Shown here piece by piece: positions 12,801-25,125 of a stretch of 64,000 bases of DNA (its first letter is position 1; the number at the start of each line of letters is the position of its first letter). A model generated the notes under the pieces. It saw only the letters and a program-made list of their open reading frames with translations, was not told where the DNA came from and ran no database searches. Position numbers and translations under genes: made by a program. Source of the DNA: Balanoglossus misakiensis (Eukaryota > Hemichordata); assembly GCA_040954595.2 (NCBI GenBank), contig CM082580.2, positions 7,068,001 through 7,132,000 on the forward strand, written 5' to 3'.

Positions 12801-15800
12801 TTACTTCAGAACAATGTCACATCTCTTCACAGCTTTGCATGAGTTATTTTGTTTTCTTGGAAAATTTACAAGATTGGAGAAATGTTGGTAAATTTACGGA
12901 AAGTATAATATGTCTAACGCCTTGCCTCTATGATTTTGCCACTGTTGTCCTTGAGAGAGTGCCCCTTGCTCCAGCTTTCCGTTCCAAAATTCGAACTTGA
13001 GCTGGATTGACCTTGACAGAGTTCATTCTGTTCGCTGCATATCCTCTGCATAATCAGCCCCCGTGACCTTGGGTCAGCTTCATTTACTGCTTGCTCATTG
13101 GCTGGTTTCAAAAACCCCATTCCCTGATTGGCTGCTGTTTCAAGACCGGACGTCCTCTGATGTGTTATGCCACTGTCCAATGACACGTCTAGTTCTTGGT
13201 GAATATCTACATTTCTGTTGGTGACTGCAGTCTCTTGGTGTGAAAGTATGTCATCAGAAATAACACTGTGGTCCCCGTGGTAACTCTGCTGTTTTTGTCT
13301 GGACTTTTCGTCCATTTCCCTGCTTTTCGCAACTTCATCAAAGTTTTCAAGCTCCTCATTCAGAAAATCAATCATCGAGCCATCAATGAGGGACAGCTCA
13401 AAGTCGTCTGAAGACTCCTTCAATTCATTTCCAACCCTTGTACTTTTTTGTTCCCTTATCAACAATTCAATGCTGGCCGTCTCGTCTATTGGCGATTCTG
13501 TGTCTGTCGATTGTTTGATATTTTCAGTAGAAGACTTGCTACCAGTAGGTATTCTTTGTTCTGGCTTGACATTTTCTGGTGCTTTTGAGTAGACTTTATC
13601 GAACAACCGTGCCAAAGTCTCTAAAATGGATTCCTGCAGAAAAAAACAACAACAAGGAGAATTGTTAGCCAGATCATCACATTTTACAGAGATTCTAATT
13701 ACTTTTGAGTAAATTTTGACTTTGGACAACACAATTCAGATTTGGAAGAAACAACAATGAAAACCCACAGAGCGCGGAGTCAATTGAAGGAGGACCAGAA
13801 ATAAGTTTCCAGAACAATTCCAAGGACTTTCCAAAAAAGTATTGCTGTGGGGAAATGCCTAACACACAGCCTAAGATGTTTCGAAACAAGAGCACTGGGA
13901 GTCTAGGTCAATAATAAAATAATTTAAAAATTGTGTAAAATAAGACCTTATTATGTAGAAGTACTGTTGTTTTGTTTGGATCCAAGTTGACGTCTACGAC
14001 ATCAGGTGGCACTATTATACTCAGATATATTATGGGATATCGTGGATGAGAGAAACTGCTGTTGGTACTGTTGCTGTAATATTGTTTGGCCAGCTGCAAT
14101 GAAAACAAAAGGATAGAAATTTTCATAAAGGTTGATAGGTGGCGCTGTATCTGCAGGGAATCCCCCCAAAACATTTGGGGTTTTTTTAACATACACACAG
14201 AAAATTTTGCCATCTTTGGATACCATGGTAACTGTCCAATTTTACCTTTTCAATCTCTTTGACATTGACTGGTCTCCTGTTTACAAACACAAAGCAGCGA
14301 TCACTGTTAACGCGACTGGTCAGTTGGACGTCCGAGCCTGGCTTCGGGACAAACCCGCTGATGACAACCTGAATGGGAAAATTGTGAGCCCTGGTCAGCT
14401 GTAATTATATCAGACTTTCTGGTGAATCAATAACCAGCCAACAGTGCAATTGCCCTGAATTTGGCTGAGACAGCACTATGGCAAATATTTAAATTGGAAA
14501 TACTGACCTAAATACTAATTAAAGTAACATGCTTATCAATATTATGATATATTGGCAATTTTTGTGACCTTTACATGATTTCACATCCTGGTTATTTCCT
14601 GTGGTGCAGTCTGTCAAAACTCAACAGTTTGGTGCAAGTAACATGGAAAGTTTTTCTTGAAAAATGGGTAAAAGTTTAACACAGAATTCAGTGAATACAC
14701 CTACAGTTACCAATGTGGTGTCTGGTCACACAGAGGTCAAGAAAGTTTTTCATTTTATTATTTAGTGTATACTAGTATGGGGGAAATAAACACAGGCATG
14801 CCTAAACATCCAGGCATATATAGCTTAGTGGACTGGTGCACAATAAAGAAAATATGACTGGTAGTTATGGCAGTAAGTTACAGAATCGATCAAAGGAAAA
14901 GTATTATCGTACGATTAAACACCATGGTAACAACCATTCATTGATAAAGACGCCACACACATAGCTTTGTCAAAATTTAGAGTTCCAGAGCATTTTAATT
15001 TGGTTACAGAACAACAAGATGATTGGAGTAATAAAGAATTGTTTAAGTTTTAACATTTTTTTCAAGGGGCTATTAATCCCTTGACTACTATTACCTATGT
15101 AATCATATATACCACAGAAACCATAGATTCCAGTTAGTTTATGACATTTATTTCGGGCACATAATCAATTGTTATAAAGCCGCTTTTGTCCAGCACTCAA
15201 GGTAGTCAAAGGTTCTAATTCTAGTAACTTTCTCATAGTGATAAAATTTCGATACTGCACTGGACTTGTCACTATTGAAACATACATGTACTGCATATTA
15301 TTGGTTGGATCATGGGAACCATGGCAACATAATCAATTTGCTTTGTTGAACCACAAGACTCCCCAGACGGCTCTGTGTTGAACTAATTTACGTTGCATTC
15401 AAACACATCAAGAAGTGTTGTCATGGTTACAGGTATCAATGACAATCTCTTAATTTTTTTGATAATTGATCCCTTGTGTAATAAAACTCTTTTGCTACCG
15501 TGGTCGCTTTCTGATAAATCTTTTCGGATACTCACCTGAGAGTCATCATTAGTGTACAGGACAGGTTCCATCTGCGACATGACATTCGTTCCCAGAATGC
15601 TCATCAGGGCCGACTTCCCAGTGTTCACTTTGTTTTTCTGCAGCAGAACAGCCTTGTCGTGTCGCAGCACCAACCTGACCCCCGGCCGAATCATTCCGAA
15701 CGCCATCACCAAGTCCTCCACTCTTTTCACCTCTTCTTTTCTCCGCTTGGCGCTGCTGTAGAATTGTCTCCTGACTGGCACGTTTTTGAAGAGCTGGGAC

Positions 15801-16543
15801 ACTGTGATGGTAGTGCCTGAAACGCAAAAGGCGATTGGTTGAATTGTTGGGACTGTAGAGTCAAACTCATGTTAGTGGTCACTCCTATATAGTGGCCACT
15901 TTGTTACAGTCCCTGTGCAATTAACATGTACATTAATTGACCTATCTATAAAGGCCACCTGTTCATAAAGGCCAATTTAGGAAAGTCCTTTAAATGGCCA
16001 TTATAGACAGGTTTGACTGTAGTTATATCTTAACTTAACGAATAGATAAAATTGGTTGGTTGGTGAAATATGATCTTTAAGCAAGAGCAGTTCAACCAAT
16101 CATCAGTAACGTTTCTTTTTTTGCGTCACCGGGGACTAGTATACATTCCAAGATTACCTTGATTGACAGGGGTTGGTTTGCAAGCTGTGATTTTTCCTTG
16201 ATGGTCCAGGGTATACATTTTCCCTATGGCATCATCAGCTGTTTTTGTTGTTATGGTAACCATGGCAACTGCACAGAGTGACGCCAGGGCTTCTCCTCGA
16301 AACCCATAGGTGTGCAATGTTTCCAAGTCACTGTGGTTTGTTATTTTGGATGTGTAATGTCTCTGAGCCATGTAGGCTGCATCAGCGTCCTTAATACCGC
16401 TGCCATTGTCTCTAATTTCAATCTTATCAAAGCCATAGTTGTCCTGTGAAGGATGGTATAAATAAAACCTATCATGAATATATATTTTACATGTCATTTG
16501 GAGAAAGCCCCTTTAATCATCATCATCATCATCATCGTCATCG

Positions 16544-16575
<32 letters not shown>

Positions 16576-16856
16576 GTCATCACAGACAGTGACAAGGTGC
16601 TGTTGTCATTGGTATTGTCCTGAAGTTTAATAGTTGTAATAAACAAGACTGTAATGCATGATCTATCAATTTAACTTACAAGTTTGATCTCGATGTTTGT
16701 TGCATTGGCATCGAGAGCATTTTCAATGAGTTCTTTGATTACGCTGACGACTGACGTTATAACCTGTGAGCTTGTGATAAGTCTGACGGTCGATGGCGGC
16801 AGCAGCTTCATCTCCATCGTGGGGATGACAGCTCGATCGGATTCCGAATCACCCAT
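9859..16856 (-). CDS. PMS1: PMS1, MutL-homologue mismatch-repair protein with HMG box, 16 coding exons
   Basis: Nuclear partner of MLH1 in the MutL-beta complex. Exons, in transcript order: 16856-16680, 16443-16158, 15816-15536, 14368-14246, 14093-13947, 13633-12926, 12710-12588, 12398-12302, 12101-11978, 11792-11687, 11505-11351, 11134-11030, 10866-10777, 10599-10469, 10301-10141, 10020-9859; phases agree, 991 residues (human 932). The GHKL ATPase is intact: [10 protein letters not shown] with Glu42 and Asn46, DNGSGI at 71-76, GFRGEAL at 106-112. The MutL transducer domain follows ([22 protein letters not shown]). The acidic linker is mostly exon 6. An HMG-box region (about residues 616-700) contains [19 protein letters not shown], which separates PMS1 from PMS2. 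The C-terminal dimerisation domain ([26 protein letters not shown]) ends in a divergent CFHERP motif. No DQHA-type endonuclease motif was seen, as expected for PMS1. Exon 6 ends at a GC donor (GAG|GCAAGG). The frame stays open upstream to 16970; the ATG at 16856 and an internal one 13 codons later are both possible starts. Confidence 0.95.
15849..16024. mobile_element. Short non-autonomous inverted-repeat element (MITE-like) in PMS1 intron 2
   Basis: The ends are imperfect inverted repeats: CTGTAGAGTCAAACTC on the left against the reverse complement of GACAGGTTTGACTGTAG on the right. The interior repeats short TATAAAGGCCAC-like units. It has no coding capacity. Family assignment would need a repeat library. 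Confidence 0.6.
16517..16579. repeat. (CAT)n microsatellite, interrupted by CGT units
   Basis: A long run of CAT/CGT triplets in PMS1 intron 1. Confidence 0.95.
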
Positions 16857-17092
16857 TTTCAGCGTTGAGTTGTTTTTGAAAAGGCGCCAGTGACCAACGT
16901 GATGACCTTTGCCCTCTCGAACACAGCTGTTTCGTGGCGCATTGTGGGTAGATGCATTGACGTCTTTCATTGCGCTTGCGTAGAATGTGAGTGTTTACTT
17001 GCTTGTGCAGAAATATTACTCGTTTCGTGCGGAAGTGGTGAAAAGTGACCCTACGTTTGCCCGTTTCAGGGATATTTCGACCATTTCAACAC
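16857..17092. promoter_or_regulatory. Divergent promoter shared by PMS1 and ORMDL
   Basis: PMS1 starts leftwards at 16856. On the right, a donor (CAC|GTAAGT) after 17092 marks what looks like a 5' untranslated exon for the rightward gene ORMDL. The interval holds a CRE-like TGACGTC at 16958-16964 and several CpGs, but no TATA box was seen. The same gene pair is head to head in human. The exact transcription starts are not visible. Confidence 0.65.
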
Positions 17093-20000
17093 GTAAGTCT
17101 AACACTTTAAGGCTTTTTCTTGTAAGCGACCCGGTATTTTGACTGGTTGCGGTTGTTTCTTGCCTTACATCTCATCCCGAACTTCGGTTGGTAAGGGTGC
17201 CGATATTGCTGGTGTCGAACGTTCAGTGATGGGATTCCCTCGACATGTGACGATGTGTGCAAAACAAGCTTTATCGAAGAAAGTTTGTACATTTCTGTTT
17301 CATCAACATTTTGCTGAGATATTTTACGCGTGGACTTACTTTTGTGCAACGCAGCCTCGCATATATATTCTTAAAGTTCACATTCACACATATCAGCTCG
17401 TCTGATGTGATGATGTAGGCACTGTCACAGTTTCAGTGCAACGTCATCTCAAAATTATTCAACATTCATAACTGCTGATCTTCGTCATCATCATCCTTCC
17501 TGCTCACAAGATCCTCTGCGTTGAAAGTAAACAAACAAATGGCCTAAAATAACAAAAAGTAAATTATAAATAAGTACAAATACAAGCAGACTGAAGAAAA
17601 TGTATGGTAGTAAGATTTTTATAGGCTTGTAAATTTCAATATTTACATAATTATATTTTGTTCAGTCTGGCTGTTATTTATTTATTTATTTATTTTGTTT
17701 GTTTTGTTGTCCAAGCAAAGGACCTTGTCTGCTCTGTCCATGGTGTCACACACACACACATGTACATTGTTGTGTACACATAAATCATGATTCGTCCTAC
17801 TGCGGGATGTAAATTGGATCATGCCCTCATAGTTTGTGGATGATGTGTAGACTTCTGTACTGTGGTGTTTCTGTTGTTACATGTACCTGTATTTTTAGGT
17901 ATTTATTGTAATTTTGTGAATTGTTGGCACGTAAATATCTGATTCTGGTACTTTTATAATGATGACTGAATCTGAACACAGAATGAACTTTGTAAATACC
18001 GGTGATAACAGTTATCGGTTTTAAAAACATTTTACAGAACCAACAGTTTAACCTGCAGTCAGCCATAGAACAGATGTTGTGGTTTAACACACATTGAGTC
18101 AGAGTGTACTACATTTAGTCTACTGAGAGTGCCATTTCCTACATGTAGGTTTGTTTTGAAACCCAGCCAAGACTATTTTCCCAAACACTATTCAGAACAG
18201 GTGATTCAGTGGACCCCACTCTTCTGATAATATCCACTGTCGTAAATTTATAAGTTAATAATTTTCTAGTCTCGCATTGTTTTGGATCACATAGGGAAGA
18301 CTTTATGACCCTCACCCACATTCATGGTTTAATGATTATAATGATTGTATTTTCTATTTAACAACGTGTTGCAAATTTGCCCCATTTACAAAACTGGTGG
18401 GCTGGCTACTCTAAAAGTGTTTGTCAAGTTATCAAGTGCTATGATGTCCGGACCTTGTTTTGAACTGTGGTTTGACTGCCCTGTAAAGCCTGATGTTTAA
18501 AGTCCAGAAAGGTGTAACTTGTTTTATGGTCATTTGACAATGCTTGATGAAGTGATATGATGTTGTTGAAATGTCTTAAATTGCCTTACAATGTACACTA
18601 AATCATAAATGTCACCCCCAAAAAATGGTGTGTACATCATTGTTGTAGCTTTGCCTATACTTATATTCATAACTATTGCAAGTGCATTTTAGCCATGATA
18701 CCAAATCACAAGTGAATCTGATTGGGTCAGCTGGGATATGGACGCATGTATAGGTAATGACATGTTCATGAACACAAACATGTACAGGCCCCAATAGACA
18801 GATCAATTTTTTACCTCCTCAATCTATTTATAAACTGTGGCGTGAATGTTATGTTTATTGTATCCTATAAATCATGAGAGTCAGAAAACACCACTTTGTT
18901 TCGCCATGGTTTTCAGGTGTTATACTGTATGTCTCTAGTCCTCGGGTGTCATATTGATATTATGTGCAGTTGTCATTTCACTTATGATTTGAGCTATGAT
19001 GTAAGGACCTCTAAATTCCAAGGTGACCTTTCGGTTACGTGTTGTGAGTGGCAGATCAAGGCTTCAGCAATGCTCAGTTGCTGTGCAAGCTGGCTGCTCA
19101 GTTTCCTGGAGGCTATGTTGTAATTTGTATAGCTCCACTACTGTGACAGGGAGCACTCACTGATGCTTTCATAATTCCCGAATTTGCCACAAAAAATGTG
19201 TTATTATCATTCAGTTATGACCAATATATAAGTGACTTCGTGCAGAATGTCTGTACCATTCCATTTGAGCGATCTTCACGTGTAACACTGTATGAATATT
19301 TTCTTGATCAATAAGACAGGATTTGGCATTACTTAGAATGAACAATCTGTAGTTTATTTTTTTAAAGAAGCATTTCAGTAATTTGCAGACAAATTTCAGA
19401 GTGAAAAATATCAGTGCATACCATAATCAGCTTATAACTGCAGCATATGGCCGAATATCGTTTCTACTTGCAATCTGTGACATTTTCTTTTCATCGCGAA
19501 ACCTTTTAAAGGAAAAACGGCACTAATATGACCATTACTTTTAAAATGGATATGATCAGAACAATTTCCTGTACTTGGCAATCAAAGACAAATTAGATCA
19601 TATTGGATTCCAGCACATCACTAATTACGTTTGATGCAAACCTGCAAAATTAAAAAATGCGACCAATACAAGTTTACATAGTCACTGTGTATTCATGAAT
19701 TCTCCAATACTGTGGCAGACTAGTCCATTGTTACATTGTCATACATATATGACTGCAAATATGCTTATCTGATTGACATTCATGTCACGTAGGTCTAACT
19801 ATTGAATGTTCTATGTCATAATGTAAATACATGTGATGTAAACTTTAAGTATAGTATTTTATTCTAACATATATGACTGCAGTTGATAACAGAAATCTTA
19901 GTTTGTGTTGTTTTTTCCTATGCATATCAATCCCAAGGTATTTGTTCCATTGAATTCTATGCAATGGGTCTTTGTTGGAGACTGTCGGATTTTAGCAAAG

Positions 20001-21209
20001 AACCAGGGGCATTGTAATTATCGACTCGCTGTTAGATCACACTCGTAATCAGTGGTTGGGACCTTTGGCCCCATTGTTGGTTGCATTGTCTGGCCTCTGA
20101 ACACATTTACCTGCAAATGAGATAGCAGGTCGTTATTTATATCAACAAGGAGGTCGTGACTCTTTTAGAGCAGAAACACTTTTTCTTGCAAAGCAACACC
20201 TTCTCTGTGGTTATATTTTGTTCATGGAGGACTGGGGCCACATCAGCATAGAGTTTTGGCTTCCTTGAAACCTGGAAATGGAATACAAGAAGTTTGTTAA
20301 CCCTGGTTGCTCTAATGACCATAGGAAAAAAATATAAACACAAAACAGTCCATGTTCAGGAAAATACGTGTACATGACACGTCTTTCGGTTTATCAGTGT
20401 ATGCTGTTGATATGTTTTCAGATTGCACTCTGGAAATTTTAATATTTCTATTGTTCATTTCTGTATTGTGGTATTTCTATTGTTCATTTCTGTATTGTGA
20501 TATTTTATTTGAGACACGCACCAGCCCCCAGGCACCCCAACTAACTCTCTATTTCGGTCCAGTACTTAAACATTGCGCAGTAGAGATGCATTACATGTTT
20601 ATGTGCAGTATTCACACAACAGGTTGCTCGTAATGTTAGATGAGAGGGTGTGGTTTGCATTGGTTTCTAAATTTATTGCACAGAATATTCATCCAATCCA
20701 TCAGAATAATCAGACCGTCCCAGGGCTTTTATAAGTCCCGCAGTTTCATTCCCCCAAATAATCACAGAAACGTCCGTGTAGATTGTGCGCGACTGCGTCA
20801 GTGTGGCGACGAAATCTATTGACTCTGCAAGGTTTGAAGTTTTCTTTGATGACATACTTACGTGGGATTATGTCTTTTTGTCTGTCCACTGGAACAATGA
20901 GTTCTATTTGTACTTTACAGAATCAGGTCTCGAAAATCAGTTATACATATCAGTGTAGATAACTGCGTTTCAGATCACCATAATCGTTTCAGACAAGCAC
21001 AGACTGCAGTCGGTACAGTGTGTTCATGTACATCTCAGTGAGAAATTAAGATACACATTTATTCTCTCAAGACTGAGATCCTCCTATTTTGTCGGAATTA
21101 GACCATTATTATCAGAGTGTCTTTTTTTCAGATTCGCTTTAACCACTGAACATTTATATTGACTTTTGAATTATATTTATTTTTTTTCGCTTTCAGATCC
21201 GGCACTGCA
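17093..21209 (+). other. Long first intron of ORMDL (inferred)
   Basis: About 4.1 kb with no credible coding exon. It holds (TTTA)n near 17670-17695, a CA run near 17748 and a 29-base tandem duplication at 20442-20499. The acceptor (TTTCAG) at 21191-21196 lies 13 bases before the ORMDL start codon. Confidence 0.5.
20442..20499. repeat. 29-bp tandem duplication
   Basis: Two nearly identical 29-base units (TTTCTATTGTTCATTTCTGT core) stand directly head to tail. Confidence 0.9.
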
Positions 21210-22840
21210 ATGAATGTTGGAGTTGCTCACAGCGAACTGAATCCCAACACAACATGGCTCAACAGCCGGGGGATGTGGTTGACCTACGTGCTTACGGTGG
21301 CAGCGTTGCACTACATCATTCTGAGCGTGCCGTGGTTTAGCGTGGCCCTGGCATGGACGCTGACGAATGTTCTTCACAACGCGGTAAGTGGAGAAGTTGG
21401 GGTTTCCTGTAAATAGGTAGTGACGGTATCGCATGCCTGGAAAGTGAGGAAACTTTTCAGCCATTGCTGGGAGAGATCCCTGATGGGCATGGTGGTAAAA
21501 TATTTTTTATTGCATGAGAATCTCCAAAAGATTGATCTAGCCACCAGTGTTACCATACATGTAACACTGTTTTGTAAAAAAAAGTAAATCAAGGTGTCGG
21601 TCACTGTTGTGAACACGGAACACTCCCTGTAGCATATACATGTACAATGTACATGTAACATCACATGTAGCAATCCCCATACCTTGAAGAGCACTCATTG
21701 TTCAACTCCTAGTTGATCTAATCTCAGTTCTTTCATGTGACCGTCATTTGACCAACACAATCGTGTGGACACTGTGTTGTGGTCAGCTGATCACTGTGCT
21801 GGGGACAAGTGTTTGTCACGTATTGCGTGCGTATCCCTCTGGCGATGATGTCCTTCAGGTTCTTGAATGATATCTTCCTTTGTCTGCTGATGTTTATTCT
21901 ATGATATTTACCTGCATTGTTACTTTTGTTTTGTACCCACTGTAGATAATGTACATGGCATTCCACTACGTGAAAGGTTCGCCTTGGGAGACCGGCGACC
22001 AAGGCAAGGCCAGATACCTCACCCACTGGGAGCAGATGGACAATGGAGAACAATTCACATCCACCAAAAAATTCCTGACACTTGTGCCGATTGTGTTGTG
22101 AGTATAAGACGTTGCCACCCATTGCCTGTTGAAAAGGGGAAACATTGGTTGGATTAATTTAATATCGTATGCGTGACTGTCTACACCCCCTGGGTAGCTG
22201 GGAAGAGCCCTTTTCACCAACTTTGTTACTCTTGGTGACTTTTCTTACAGCAAATATTAGCCAGCTTCCATTTCCAGTCTCCATTTTGAATTCATTATTT
22301 TCGGGAAATTCCCTATTGTCGTGGTAAGGTCATGAGGTCACAGGCACACCCATGTGATGTCATTGTTCGTGAAATTGTACAGACAGTTATGTGGATGTGT
22401 TTTGTGACAGCTGGACTAGTCAATTAGAAGGGCACAAACCTTAGTGTTAGCATCTGTGTGTTCCTGTTGTCCTTGTCCCATATTGAGGATGATTTTATTG
22501 AGTGGTGTATGACATTGTTTCCACCATTGAATTTCAGGAAAACTAAAGACGTGAATTGTTTGAAATTTTCACGAGAGCCAACAAGTATCAAAGACTCTAC
22601 AATTGAGATTGTCATTACAATGTACCAGTATGTACAGATATCATGGTTCTGTGTTCATGATATCAGAAGCAAAGTAATTTCTGTCTCCCGTTTTTCCCCC
22701 GCAGGTTTATTCTGGCAAGTTTCTACACAAAGTACGACAATCGTCATTTTGCCATCAATGCAGTGTCTCTCCTGGCTGTGCTGCTGCCCAAAATGCCCTA
22801 CTTCCACCGCAAGAGGATTTGGGGCATCAACGAATATTAG
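21210..22840 (+). CDS. ORMDL1: ORMDL sphingolipid-biosynthesis regulator, 3 coding exons
   Basis: Small ER membrane protein that binds serine palmitoyltransferase and restrains it when ceramide is high. Exons 21210-21383, 21946-22097 and 22705-22840 give 153 residues, exactly the length of human ORMDL1-3. The N terminus [13 protein letters not shown] keeps Asn13, the ceramide-sensing residue known from human ORMDL3. Also visible are NSRGMWLTY, the pair of hydrophobic helices around [52 protein letters not shown] and the conserved end RIWGINEY. The start is fixed by family length. An invertebrate single copy would be co-orthologous to ORMDL1-3; the symbol ORMDL1 is used because PMS1 is the divergent neighbour here and in human. 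The first intron lies in the 5' UTR. Confidence 0.97.
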
Positions 22841-23025
22841 TAAAAAAGACTTTGCCATCAAAAAAAGGGGGAAATGACCAACGCGATGAAGAAAGAACAT
22901 TTTATTGAGTGGAATGCTTGATTGTGAAGAGGGGTTGTCGACAGCTGATACAGAACTGAGCTTATTTGTTTCCAAAATCGCGTTAATTACAAACTGTATG
23001 TTTCACTAAATTGTGCAAAAAAATC

Positions 23026-23031
23026 AATAAA
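23026..23031 (+). promoter_or_regulatory. Polyadenylation signal candidate for ORMDL
   Basis: AATAAA 186 bases after the ORMDL stop codon, in AT-rich sequence. Confidence 0.5.
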
Positions 23032-24954
23032 TATATAAATAATGACCAAATGTACAAGTCAGCATAGAAAACATGTCAGCATTTTATCATGCCAGTTTGA
23101 TATGTTAAGATAGTAAAACAGTCTGTTATTTTCAGTTATCTTTAAAAGGAGCTAAATTTTGAAATAACTTGACAACTGTATACTAGAAACCATTGCAAAA
23201 TCATGTGGTAAACTTGTGTATATTGTGTGTATAGATTTCTCCCAAATTATTACTATTATTTCATTTTAAAATCTTACCTTATTATTCTTTACTTTTTACA
23301 CATGTTCTCAAGAATTTTGGAAGGGAGGATTGTGTGCTTAATTTGTCTTGAAGTTTAATACTGGGGGATACATGATTGCGTTTTCAGAGTGTATCTTGCA
23401 TAGTGTTTGCGTCACAGTGTTCGCTGCAGGGGACATTTCTTGAGATGCCCTCCTCTGATTTTTGCCGGGGCAAATGTTGATTTGCTGGAAGATCTGTCAT
23501 GTGATGTCATCCTCTGACAGGCTTGGTTGTGAGGGGAACAGTCACCTACCGCACACTTGTGCCAGGTGATGTTTGTCTCTCAACATGTGATACACTGCTC
23601 TGGCAATCTTAGAGGGGCTGAAACGCAAGACAAATACTCACATGCTCATCGGGTGTCTGCGCAACACAGCTTATTGCATGAAATCTCATTTATTTTTTGT
23701 GATAGGAGAAAATGAAACCAGTTTATCAAAGTACCATATAGCATGCGTGTATTGGGTGATTACTCACTTTGCCCTTCTTACTGCGCCAAGTCATGCTCTA
23801 GTCATAGCTGCCAGTCTCACCATGCAGTGCTGTGCTGGCACTGTGCTCTGTTAGAGCAGCGTACTGGACAAGCGCGTGCGTAGCCAACTAGATGCTGTGG
23901 GTGGGTGTGTTATGATTGTATCAACCACGGTCACTCCATGCATCAACATATGGATTATTTCAAATACTGTGTGTGTGGATACTTCAGCTGATTATCTCTA
24001 ACCTCGTGTGATGACTATATTATGCAAATTTTGTTACTCATGGTTTTGGTTGTGTGTGGGAAGGAAAAAAGTTATAGGTGTGAAATACAGTTTAAGTGTA
24101 AGATGTAAACAAGGATTAATTTTGATAGACTCTGAAGTGGAATTGCATTTGTATAAGTTTTGTTAGAAAATACTGAAAGCAGAAGCGACGTGAAACTTTG
24201 CAGAGATGCACGTGTGCAGAGAGTTTGGGTCGGAACATTGGCAGGTACAAATTGGTGGACGGCTTCATTTGCACTGTGATCTTTGTGGTTTTTCACGCAG
24301 AATTTTTTTTTTCCTTCGTTGGTCTGGAATTGGTAGCAGTAGACCCCACAATGCAAGATGCCCATTTACATTTTAAAAAGAAACGTAAAAAAATTCTTGA
24401 TACTCAGATGAAAATGAAAATTTTCGAGAGCATTTATTAGAACCTATTATGTTTGTGGGTCTTGTCTCTTAGTAGGGTATAGCTTAAACTTTAAGTACTG
24501 TTATTGGAGGTATGTTTTGCTCATTGCCAAAAGAGAGTGTTTTCAGAGTAGGGATGCAAAGTGATCGATCTACTTAGTGTAGTGAATTTCAAGTGTTCGC
24601 TCTTTTTATTTTCTCTGATGTAAGTTAATCAGTGATGTATTTATTTAGTGTTACACTGTAGCCCTTGCCTGGAAGTTCAGTTCAGGTCCAGAATAATATC
24701 ATTTTGTGACCAGTGTGTGTCATTGCCCGACCACCAGTAGTGTTGCTAAAAACATGACACAACCCAATGTAGAATTCACTACATAATATCTGCATAAAGG
24801 TAGTATGCACCTCTCAGACATTCTTTGCTTTTTCTAATGGAGTGTGTGAGGTCTTTTCGAAAATGGAGAGAAGAAAACATGGTGTTCCCCATCTTGTTTC
24901 CACAGAACTTGCTACTTTGATTTTTCCCCATAGAGTCAATACAGAGATTGGCAG

Positions 24955-25125
24955 CCATTTTGAATTTCTTAATTGAGACCATTCGATTCGATGCGAGCCT
25001 TCAAAATTTTGTGTGGTGACCCGAACATTTTTATGCTCAGTTTTAAGAGGGAATAATTTAAACTTGCTTTATTATAAGCAAAAGTTGAAGACGTTTACTT
25101 ACGAGGTGTATTCTACCTTAATGTG
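24955..25125. repeat. Dispersed repeat A, copy 1
   Basis: Shares a series of blocks in the same order and orientation with 44810-44983: a CAGCCATTTT-type block, a GAGGGAATAAT-type block, then an ATTCTACCTTAA end. No coding capacity. Confidence 0.6.
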
